From the NCBI RefSeq assembly GCF_001767395.1, contig NZ_CP017014.1, positions 434,001-498,000 of the forward strand: DNA of 64,000 nucleotides, written 5' to 3'. This DNA comes from Rhodococcus sp. WMMA185. GTDB lineage: Bacteria > Actinomycetota > Actinomycetes > Mycobacteriales > Mycobacteriaceae. The notes below the pieces were generated by a model that saw only the letters and a program-made list of their open reading frames with translations, was not told the DNA's origin and searched no databases. Below are positions 58,701-64,000 of this stretch, piece after piece. How positions within the stretch are numbered: position 1 is the first letter of the stretch; the number at the start of each line of letters is the position of its first letter. Made by a program: the position numbers and the translations under genes.

Positions 58701-61700
58701 GCGAGGGGTAACCCCGTTCATAATGCTCCATGCCGTGCTGTCGGTGGTGTTGGCGAAGCTCAGTGGCAGCACCGATATCGCGGTGGGGTCGGCCGTCGCG
58801 GGTCGGGGTGAGGCGGCGCTCGATGACCTGGTCGGGATGTTCGTGAACACGTTGGTGTTACGGGTCGAGTGTGATCCGGATCTGTCGTTCACCGAGTTGG
58901 TTGATTCCGTGCGGGAGCGGGACCTCGAGGCGTTCGCGCATGCGGATGTGCCGTTCGAGGCTCTGGTGGAGAAGTTGAATCCGACGCGGTCGCAGTCGTT
59001 CTCGCCGTTGTTTCAGGTGATGTTGGCGTTCCGGAATTACACCCCGTCGCAGGTGGAGTTGACGGGGTTGACGGTGTCGCCGGTTCAGGTGGAGTGGACG
59101 GCGGCGCCGTTCGATTTGTCGATGACTTTCGGTGAGGCGGCCGACGGCGGGTACGAGGGGTCGTTGGTGTATGCGACGGACATCTTCGATGCCGGCACGG
59201 TGGCGGGGATCGGGGAGCGGTTTGTGCGGGTGCTCGAGGCGGTTCTCGACGATCCATCGGTTCTGGTGGGGGATGTGTCAGTCCTCGACGCCTCCGAGCG
59301 GGCGTTGGTTCTCGATACCTGGAACGACACCGACCACCCAGTGCCGGAGAGGTTACTACTGGACAGGTTCGCCGAGCAGGTGGTGCGGTCTCCGGATGCG
59401 GCGGCGGTGGTGTTCGAAGGGCAGTCGCTGACGTATGCGCAGTTCGATGCTCGGGTGAATCGGTTGGCGCGGTACTTGATCGGTGTCGGGGTGGGTCCGG
59501 AGTCATTGGTGGCGGTCGGGATGCGCCCTTCGCTGGAATTGATGGTTGGAATTTATGCGGTGCTGCGGGCGGGCGGGGCGTATGTGCCGATCGACCCCGA
59601 CCAGCCCCGCGAACGCAACGACTATGTGCTCGATACCGCGGCACCGGTGTGCGTGTTGTCGACGTCCCAGGACGGATTCGCCGAGTCCGCGGACGGTGTG
59701 GTCAACATCGACGAGGTGGATGTATCGGGGTATTCCCCTGCGGTGGTGGCGGGGTCCGAGCTGCTCGGGCCGGTGCGGCCGGAGAACACGGCATATGTGA
59801 TTTTTACGTCGGGGTCGACCGGGCGTCCGAAGGGGGTGGCGGTCAGTCACCGCGCGATCGCCAATCAGTTGTCGTGGATCGTCTCCGAATACGGTGTGGG
59901 CGACTCCGATGTGGTGGTATCGAAGATTCCGGCGACCTTCGATGCTTCTCTCTTGGAGTTGTGCTTGCCTTTGGCTGTCGGCGCCCGGCTGGTGATCGCC
60001 CGGCCGGATGGGCATCGTGATTCGGAATACCTGCTGTCGCTGATCGCGGACAGGGGTGTAACCGCGGCGGTGTTCGTGCCGTCGATGCTGGCGATGCTGC
60101 TGACTGATCCCGAGGTGCAGTTTCCCGATTCGTTGCGGTTGGTGTATGTCGGCGGGGAGGAATTGCCGGCGGAGTTGTTCGGGCGGCTGGCGGCGAAGTC
60201 GGATGCACGTCTGGACAACATGTACGGGCCGACCGAGGCCGCAGTCACCGTGACGTCCTACCTGTGTGACGACCGGGACGTGGTCACCGTGCCGATCGGT
60301 GGCCCGGTGTGGAACACCCATACGTATGTGCTCGATGCTCGTTTGCACCCGGTGGCTGTCGGGGTGGCGGGGGAGTTGTATCTGGGTGGGGTCCAGTTGG
60401 CCCGCGGGTATCAGGGCAGGGCGGATCTGACGGCGGAGCGGTTCGTGGCAGATCCGTTCGGTGCGCCGGGCGCACGGTTGTATCGCACCGGGGATCTGGT
60501 GCGGTGGAATCGGGAGGGGAATCTCGAGTTCTTGGGGCGCACAGATTTTCAGATGAAGGTGCGGGGTCTGCGGATCGAGTTGGGGGAGATCGAGTCGGCA
60601 CTGGTGACACAGGAAACGGTCACGCAAGCGGTGGTGATCGTGCACGAGAGCAACCTCGGCGAGCACCTGGTCGGGTATGTGATGCCGGAGAGCGGCCGCT
60701 CGGTGGACACCGAGGCGCTGCGCGAGGCGATCGGGCGGTCCCTGCCCGCGTACATGGTTCCCGCGCTCCTGATGCTTGTCGACGAGTTCCCATTGCGCCC
60801 GAGCGGAAAGGTGGATCGAAATGCGTTGCCGGTGCCGGTGTGGGCGCCTCGGGAGTTCCGTGCGCCGACGACTCCGGTTCAAGAGATCGTTGCGGAGACT
60901 TATGCCGAGGTGCTCGGTGTGGAGCGGGTCGGGCTCGATGATGACTTCTTCGCCCTCGGTGGCAATTCATTGATCGCGACGCGGGTGACGGCTCGGTTGG
61001 GAAGTGAACTGAACACGACCGTACCGGTGCAATGGTTGTTCTCGGATCCGACTGTGGAAGCACTGGCCACTCGCATCCTGGCCGGTGTCGAGGGCACGGC
61101 ACAGGAGGGCTTCGGTCCGGTGCTTCCCATCCGGGAGGCAGGTGCGGCGACACCGCTGTTCTGTATACACCCGATTGTCGGATTGTCTTGGTGCTACTCG
61201 GGTCTAGCCCAGCACCTCGACGGAGACATGCCGATCTACGGAGTCCAGAGTCCTGCGATCGTCGACGATAGCTTCGCGCCCGATTCGCTCGAGGAACTCG
61301 CGGAGCGGTACACCAACGAGATCCGTGCGGTTCAGCCGGCCGGTCCGTATCGGTTGCTCGGCTGGTCGTTGGGCGGCGTCATTGCGCATGCGATGGCGAT
61401 CCAACTTCAGGCAATGGGCGAGCGAGTGGAGCTGCTGGCCATGATGGACAGCTTCGTCGGCTCGACCGAGGAGAAGGACGGATCTCTGGAGAGCATCACC
61501 GTGAGCGAATTGCTTGGCGGATTCGGTGGAGACCAGGGCGCAGCCGGCTCTACCCTCTCGGACCTGAGTGTCGAAGCCGTCACCACCGAAATGGCTGGGT
61601 TGACTGGGCAATCCGTCGAACGAGCCGAACAGGTTGTGGGGCGGCTCCTCTCGACGGCGGAACGCAACTCCCGGTTGATGTTGGAATATTGCCCGGAACG

Positions 61701-61908
61701 CTTCGAGGGCGACATCGTGTTCTTCACCGCAATGGCTGACGATGACACCGGGTCCCGGGCCGTACGGGAATGGGACGGGGCCGTGACCGGACAGGTACAC
61801 AACCACCCGGTGCCGACGACGCACTGGCGGATGACTGCCCCCGGCGCATTGGCCGTCGCCTGCCCGATCTTGAGCGATGCCATGGGCGACGGGAAACGGC
61901 CGGGATAA
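52759..61908 (+). CDS. Nonribosomal peptide synthetase, C-A*-C*-A-T-C-A-T-TE, with a broken first module
   Basis: 3049 residues. C1 (HHIALDG ~158-164); A1 (A3 SSGPTG ~634-639, A7 YRTGD 850-854) stops at LIGRSD, residue 876, and continues in frame as YWADVLAGLPDVL, the middle of a C domain. Compared with the next module 389 residues are absent: A8-A10, the carrier domain and the HHxxxDG half. Then A2, T2 (Ser1683), complete C3 (HHICTDG 1867-1873), A3, T3 (Ser2737) and TE (GWSLGG, Ser2870). Hand-read specificity residues: A1 D-A-F-I-V-G-S-I-V (Lys lost), A2 D-A-L-A-Y-G-M-V-T-K, A3 D-A-L-V-Y-G-M-V-T-K, all suggesting hydrophobic substrates. As drawn only A2 and A3 can load. No MbtH gene, exporter or tailoring enzyme adjoins. 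GTG 52759 has GGGGA upstream; GTG 52744 is possible. Confidence 0.93.
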   Translation: MSSSDDLDFSYAQCGLSNVDIPTQSGLFPLSAAQRGIWFAQHLLDDVPIAISQYVEFTDLDLDVDLLVESALIATRELGTGMLRIVERDGEPFQLIDESLSPEWVHRDFRSEGDPCAAAHAWMRAEYSTPIDLLSDRLICSATLRLADNHYYLYSRIHHIALDGFGAMTFMNRTAELYAARVEGRDPARFRANSLREIVEDEHRYRTSNRFEKDRQYWSERSHNFPDPISLAGWSASPRLPARVVSAPFPRATEVSVQRLLSRRPGSMFATVAVAAVAAFLSRLTGEDDVVLSLPVSARTTARLRNSGGMVANVVPIRLPVRGETTVADLMRSAQLELTGALRHQRYRHEDIRRDAGIVGGHRGLFGPSINIMLFENEFRVGDSVGRFNVLGTGPVEDLTVNLYPSITGQVAQIDFEANPNLYTEEQLGGHHTRFLQFLAVFADAPAHRRIGDLAILNEDEVAHLVPACGPEREPVRLLPDLLAEGVAAAPDGIAIRASGTEITYQDLVARSNRLARLFIAHGVGPETYVALCLPRSAESLVAFWAVAKAGAAFVPIDPSLPTDLVAHMLTDSGALVGITLDELVVDLPDTTHWITLDAEATIRQCAGLTDAQITDAERTSVLRPDNTAYMIYSSGPTGVPKGVPVTHAGLADFGAAARSELGVTAQSRVLCFSSASFDASVFEMIPAFSAGATMVVAPPEVRGGNELNDVLRKEMVTHIISAPAALDTIDPRTLEHLETVVVCGGVCTSDLVDRFGTACRFINSYGPTETTIVATVGELSRGSPIAVGGPLQGMRAVVLDRRLQPVPAGVVGELYLAGLGLARGYHDHRGLTAERFVANPFGEPGQRFYRTGDEVRWVRSPGPEGYSLELIGRSDYWADVLAGLPDVLGLPADRPRPAVRSGAGGSVEFVVSAATAGRVRSWTRERGATPFMVVHAALSVVLAKLSGSTDIAVGSAVAGRGEAALDHLVGMFVNTLVLRVECDPDLSFTELVDSVRERDLEAFAHADVPFEALVEKLNPTRSQSFSPLFQVMLAFRNYTPSQVELPGSTIAPVGVDRVAAPFDLSMSVGETADGGYEGTLEYATDIFDAATAEQIAERFVRVLEAVLDDPSILVGDVSVLDASERALVLDTWNDTDHPVPEGLLLDRFAEQVVRSPDGAAVVFEGESLTYAQFDARVNRWARYLIGVGVGPESLVAVGMRRSLEMVIALYAVVEAGGGYVPIDPDQPRERNDDVLETADPVLVLTTAADRGVLPVGLEIVEVDNLDVSGYSSAPVTDTDRRAPLRPENMAYMIFTSGSTGRPKGVAVSHRAIVNQLSWMVSEYAFTDSDVVVSKIPVTFDASLLELFLPLTVGARLVIARPDGHRDPEYLLALIADAGATVAAFVPSMLATLLADPTVRIPASLRLVYVGGEELPVDLFGRLAAKSEARLDNMYGPTEAAVTVTSYRCDDQDVVTVPVGAPVWNTHTYVLDARLHPVAVGVVGELYLGGVQLARGYQGRADLTAERFVANPFGDRGTRLYRTGDLVRWNREGNLEFLGRTDFQVKVRGLRIELGEIESALVAEDAVSQAAAAVHENDLGQQLVGYVVPESGRSVDKEAVREAVGRSLPAYMVPAVLMVVDEFPLTASEKVDRKALPEPQWKSREFRAPTSLVQETVAEIFAEVLGVERVGLDDDFFALGGNSLIATRVIARLGAALDARVPMRVIFEASTVEALALRVERHAGEGGRPVLEASPRPDRVPLSLAQQRMWFLNQFDPESAVYNIPVVIRLSGELDVAALDAAVADVLVRHEALRTVFPDSEQGPLQVVVPVSQVPVDLTPVLVTTEEADERIAELVGFGFDVTAEVPVRGALLRVSESEHVLAMVAHHICTDGVSTAPMARDVMVAYAARHAGHEPGWAPLPVQYADYTLWQRELLGSEDDPESLAGQQIDYWTGALAGLPDVLALPTDRPRPAVRSGGGGCVEFEVSAATVARVQAWAQERGVTPFIMLHAVLSVVLAKLSGSTDIAVGSAVAGRGEAALDDLVGMFVNTLVLRVECDPDLSFTELVDSVRERDLEAFAHADVPFEALVEKLNPTRSQSFSPLFQVMLAFRNYTPSQVELTGLTVSPVQVEWTAAPFDLSMTFGEAADGGYEGSLVYATDIFDAGTVAGIGERFVRVLEAVLDDPSVLVGDVSVLDASERALVLDTWNDTDHPVPERLLLDRFAEQVVRSPDAAAVVFEGQSLTYAQFDARVNRLARYLIGVGVGPESLVAVGMRPSLELMVGIYAVLRAGGAYVPIDPDQPRERNDYVLDTAAPVCVLSTSQDGFAESADGVVNIDEVDVSGYSPAVVAGSELLGPVRPENTAYVIFTSGSTGRPKGVAVSHRAIANQLSWIVSEYGVGDSDVVVSKIPATFDASLLELCLPLAVGARLVIARPDGHRDSEYLLSLIADRGVTAAVFVPSMLAMLLTDPEVQFPDSLRLVYVGGEELPAELFGRLAAKSDARLDNMYGPTEAAVTVTSYLCDDRDVVTVPIGGPVWNTHTYVLDARLHPVAVGVAGELYLGGVQLARGYQGRADLTAERFVADPFGAPGARLYRTGDLVRWNREGNLEFLGRTDFQMKVRGLRIELGEIESALVTQETVTQAVVIVHESNLGEHLVGYVMPESGRSVDTEALREAIGRSLPAYMVPALLMLVDEFPLRPSGKVDRNALPVPVWAPREFRAPTTPVQEIVAETYAEVLGVERVGLDDDFFALGGNSLIATRVTARLGSELNTTVPVQWLFSDPTVEALATRILAGVEGTAQEGFGPVLPIREAGAATPLFCIHPIVGLSWCYSGLAQHLDGDMPIYGVQSPAIVDDSFAPDSLEELAERYTNEIRAVQPAGPYRLLGWSLGGVIAHAMAIQLQAMGERVELLAMMDSFVGSTEEKDGSLESITVSELLGGFGGDQGAAGSTLSDLSVEAVTTEMAGLTGQSVERAEQVVGRLLSTAERNSRLMLEYCPERFEGDIVFFTAMADDDTGSRAVREWDGAVTGQVHNHPVPTTHWRMTAPGALAVACPILSDAMGDGKRPG
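55387..57384 (+). repeat. NRPS internal repeat, copy 1 (half C domain plus A domain)
   Basis: About 2.0 kb, near-identical in long stretches to 58552-60546 (constant offset 3165 bp, becoming 3162 after a one-codon indel). It starts exactly at the abnormal C-domain junction and runs to the A-domain hinge (GRTD); similarity continues through the carrier domain. Confidence 0.85.
58552..60546 (+). repeat. NRPS internal repeat, copy 2
   Basis: Counterpart of 55387-57384, embedded in a complete module. The long exact blocks indicate recent duplication or gene conversion between modules. Confidence 0.85.
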
Positions 61909-62211
61909 ATCGTGGATAGCGCTCCTCCGGGAGCAGTGGTCGTGTCGCCCGCATCTTGCTCCACAAGCGCCCACGCGACCGGAAAGATCCTCCTAGACTC
62001 GCATCCGTGGAGCAGCCAGAGGCGGAATTCCGAGTGCGATCCCCTCGTGTACCACGGAAAGGCCAAGGCCCGTACCGCTCGCGGTCTCGTCATCGCGGCC
62101 GAGAGTTTTCCCGGGCGAGAATTTTCGCCGACCCTGTCCATTCGCGGCCTTCTAGTTCGTCGTCATGGTGTACCGCAACTGGCACGAGAAACTCCTGAGG
62201 AGGAGACGACC
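61909..62211. other. Intergenic region before the DGPF gene
   Basis: About 300 bases with no gene I can support, although the DGPF reading frame stays open back to 61912. The ECF-type promoter candidate at 62135-62161 is its main content; GGAGGAGACG precedes the next start codon. Confidence 0.5.
62135..62161 (+). promoter_or_regulatory. Candidate ECF42-type promoter
   Basis: TGTCCA (62135-62140), 17-base spacer, CGTC (62158-62161). ECF42 promoters are described with a TGTCGA-like -35 and a CGTC-like -10, and are usually found before DGPF genes linked to the sigma factor, as here. Confidence 0.5.
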
Positions 62212-62559
62212 ATGAAGTACATGCTGCTGATCAACGCCGAGTCCACCGCCAACACGTGTGATGGCCCCACGATGGAGGAGTGGAGGGTCTATGACAAGGA
62301 GGTCATGGACGCCGGGATCTTCGTCTCGGGGGAGGGGCTGGCCGATCTGACCACGGCCACCAGCATTCAGGTGGGGCCGGACGGCGAACGCACCGTCACC
62401 ACCGACGGGCCGTTCGCCGAGACCCGCGAGGTGCTGGGCGGCTTCTACGTCATCGACGTGCCCAACCTCGACGTCGCACTCGACTGGGCGGCGCGGTGCC
62501 CCGGAGCGCGCGACGGCGGCCGGATCGTGATCCGCCCAGTCGAAGAGTTCGAGAACTGA
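62212..62559 (+). CDS. DGPF / YCII-related protein
   Basis: 115-residue small ferredoxin-like-fold protein. The family name motif is in VTTDGPFAETREVLGGFYVID; the start MKYMLLINAES and C-terminal GGRIVIRPVEEF are typical. These proteins are the usual genomic partners and targets of ECF42 sigma factors. ATG 62212 is preceded by GAGGAGGAGACG. The sigma-factor gene follows after 6 bp. Biochemical role unknown. Confidence 0.93.
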   Translation: MKYMLLINAESTANTCDGPTMEEWRVYDKEVMDAGIFVSGEGLADLTTATSIQVGPDGERTVTTDGPFAETREVLGGFYVIDVPNLDVALDWAARCPGARDGGRIVIRPVEEFEN

Positions 62560-62565
62560 CATCGG

Positions 62566-63831
62566 ATGGCTGCGGTGGGCAGCGGCCGCGGACCCGACGC
62601 GGAGGCATCCGTCGAGGCGGTCTTCCGAGAGGAACGCGGCCGACTGCTCGCCGCCCTGGTCAGCCGGTTCGGCGACCTCGACCTGGCTGAGGAGGTGACG
62701 TCGGAGGCGATCGAGGCGGCTCTACGGCACTGGCCGGTGGACGGAGTGCCGTCCAAGCCCGGCGCCTGGCTTCTGACCACCGCGCGTCGCCGGGCCGTCG
62801 ATCGACTGCGCCGGGACCAGGTGCTCGCGGCGCGGATAGCGGCCTTGCAGGTGGAGGCGGATCGCGCCGACCCCGCACCGCCTGCGGATATTGGTGGCGA
62901 CCTCCCCGACGAACGTCTACAGCTGTTCTTCACGTGCGCGCACCCGGCGCTGTCGGCGGAGGACCGTACCGCCCTCACCCTGCGCTGCCTCGCCGACCTC
63001 ACGACACCCGAGGTGGCGCGTGCGTTCCTCGTGTCACCGGCCACCATGGCGAAACGAATAGTGCGGGCCAAGAAGAGGATTCGGACGAACCGCATTCCGT
63101 TCCGGGTGCCGGGCGCGGACGAACTCCCACAGCGCCTGTCCGGTGTCCTGCAAGTCCTGTACTCGATCTTCACCGAGGGGTACGCCGCCAGCGGTGGGCC
63201 ACGGCTTCAACGCCTCGACGTCGCCGAGGAAGCGATCCGTCTGACGCGGGTCCTGTATCGGCTCCTGCCCGACGAACGCGAGGTCGCCGGCCTCCTGGCG
63301 CTCATGCTGCTCGTCCATGCCCGCCGCGGCGCCCGCACCGCCCCTGGCGGCGGATTGGTGCTGCTGAATGATCAAGATCGCACCGAGTGGGACCATCCGA
63401 TGATCGAGGAGGGGAGCGCGCTGGTGCTGGTCGCCCTCACCGGCGGCCCACCCGGGGCCTACGGAGTGCAGGCTGCGATCGCGGCGCTGCACGATGAGGC
63501 GACCGACGTCGCGAGCACCGACTGGCCGCAGATTGTGGCCCTGTACGACGTCCTGCTGAAAATAGCGCCGTCGCCGATCGTGATGCTCAATCGAGCGGTC
63601 GCGATCGCGATGCGTGACGGCCCCGAGGCCGGTCTCGAACTCCTCGACGACCTCGGCGACAACCCGCTGCTGCACTCGCACCATCCCTATCCAGCGGCAC
63701 GGGCGGAACTACTACGCCGCCTCGGGCGCAATGGGGAAGCCGCCGATGCCTACCGGCGCGCGCTCGAGCTGGTCGGAACCGAGCCCGAGCGTGAGTATCT
63801 GCGGCAACGACTCGGCGAGGCCGAGCGGTAA
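62566..63831 (+). CDS. ECF sigma factor, ECF42 type with long C-terminal TPR-like extension
   Basis: 421 residues. Sigma region 2 (FREERGRLLAALVSRFGDLDLAEEVTSEAIEAALRHWP, AWLLTTARRRAVDRLRR) and region 4 (LTLRCLADLTTPEVARAFLVSPATMAKRIVRAKKRI) fill the first ~185 residues. The remaining ~235 residues are helical repeats (ending EAADAYRRALELVG) that ECF42 proteins use for activity control in place of an anti-sigma factor. No anti-sigma gene is adjacent, in agreement. It is cotranscribed with the DGPF gene. Confidence 0.93.
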   Translation: MAAVGSGRGPDAEASVEAVFREERGRLLAALVSRFGDLDLAEEVTSEAIEAALRHWPVDGVPSKPGAWLLTTARRRAVDRLRRDQVLAARIAALQVEADRADPAPPADIGGDLPDERLQLFFTCAHPALSAEDRTALTLRCLADLTTPEVARAFLVSPATMAKRIVRAKKRIRTNRIPFRVPGADELPQRLSGVLQVLYSIFTEGYAASGGPRLQRLDVAEEAIRLTRVLYRLLPDEREVAGLLALMLLVHARRGARTAPGGGLVLLNDQDRTEWDHPMIEEGSALVLVALTGGPPGAYGVQAAIAALHDEATDVASTDWPQIVALYDVLLKIAPSPIVMLNRAVAIAMRDGPEAGLELLDDLGDNPLLHSHHPYPAARAELLRRLGRNGEAADAYRRALELVGTEPEREYLRQRLGEAER

Positions 63832-63970
63832 TGCCGTAGGCCCCGGCGTAGTGACGGTCGAATGTCCAATCTCGAGTGAGCGGTGATCGGCTGGGCGCAA
63901 AGACAATTCGTGGATGTACTGCCACCCATCGTGAGAACATCTTCGGCCCCGGCGAATGCCGTAGGAGAAA

Positions 63971-64000
63971 GTGATTGAAGATCAGCAAATTTCGTCGAAT
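63971..64000 (+). CDS. First codons of a gene cut by the right edge
   Basis: GTG at 63971 preceded by TAGGAGAAA gives MIEDQQISSN with no stop before the window ends. The good ribosome site is the only evidence; product unknown. Confidence 0.35.
   Translation, partial: MIEDQQISSN

Noticed and set aside
59503-60882. 459-codon antisense frame in the NRPS, and similar ones at 55006-56172 and 56365-57483
   Set aside because: His/Arg/Pro-rich mirror frames of the repeated NRPS domains; the sense strand has clear domain motifs.
52744-61908. Frameshift or split gene at the abnormal NRPS junction
   Set aside because: The reading frame is continuous through 55386/55387; the anomaly is missing sequence, not a frame change.

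Overview
The window is high-GC actinobacterial chromosome. The backbone gene order prs–glmU / rplY–pth / acyl-AMP ligase on one side and tetR–mfd–mazG–lpqU–eno–ftsB–DUF501–ppx–tRNA-Leu on the other matches the order known from Mycobacterium (Rv1013 to Rv1026). The accessory content (complete ergothioneine genes, P450, many SDRs, NRPS, Rv1353c–Rv1355c-like block) fits a mycolic-acid actinomycete, most likely Rhodococcus or a close Nocardiaceae relative. The genus is an inference from gene content.

Layout. 1–4.1 kb: the 5' part of prfC (RF3), a fatty-acyl-AMP ligase like mycobacterial Pks16, pth and rplY. 4.3–15 kb: a block lying between rplY and prs, with a KstD-like flavoprotein, the ergothioneine genes (egtE divergent from egtABCD), a P450–TetR pair with a palindromic operator, a repeat-bearing Cys-rich protein and a DUF2461 protein. 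15–17.7 kb: prs, glmU and tRNA-Gln. 17.9–24.8 kb: two TetR regulators and a tightly overlapping trio: an autoinducer-synthase/GNAT-like protein, an E1(ThiF)–nitroreductase fusion, and a GAF-GGDEF-EAL protein. 25–35.3 kb: mfd, mazG, an AbiEi/nuclease-like orphan, an lpqU-like transglycosylase, eno, ftsB-like gene, DUF501, ppx and tRNA-Leu(TAA). 35.6–42.9 kb: a catabolic-looking set (alpha/beta hydrolase, three SDRs, AraC regulator, aldehyde dehydrogenase) with two near-identical AraC-type promoter elements. 43–52 kb: AlkD-like glycosylase, a Tat-exported multicopper oxidase with a coupled unknown partner, two secreted proteins, an acyl-CoA synthetase, an EgtC-like amidotransferase and a flavodoxin-fold oxidoreductase. 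52.7–61.9 kb: one giant NRPS gene. 62–64 kb: a DGPF/YCII protein with its ECF42-type sigma factor, and the first codons of one more gene.

The two most unusual items are these. (1) The NRPS has a first adenylation domain that stops at its hinge and is fused in frame to the second half of a condensation domain. Compared with the next module it lacks about 389 residues: the A-domain tail, the whole carrier domain and the HHxxxDG half of C. (2) The 18.6–24.8 kb block puts a gamma-butyrolactone-receptor-like TetR beside a LuxI/GNAT-like enzyme, an E1–nitroreductase fusion and a c-di-GMP turnover protein. It looks like a signal-making and signal-sensing locus whose small molecule is unknown.

No insertion sequence, integrase, CRISPR array or rRNA was found. 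Start codons were chosen by Shine-Dalgarno spacing and family N-termini, and several differ from the longest possible reading frame.
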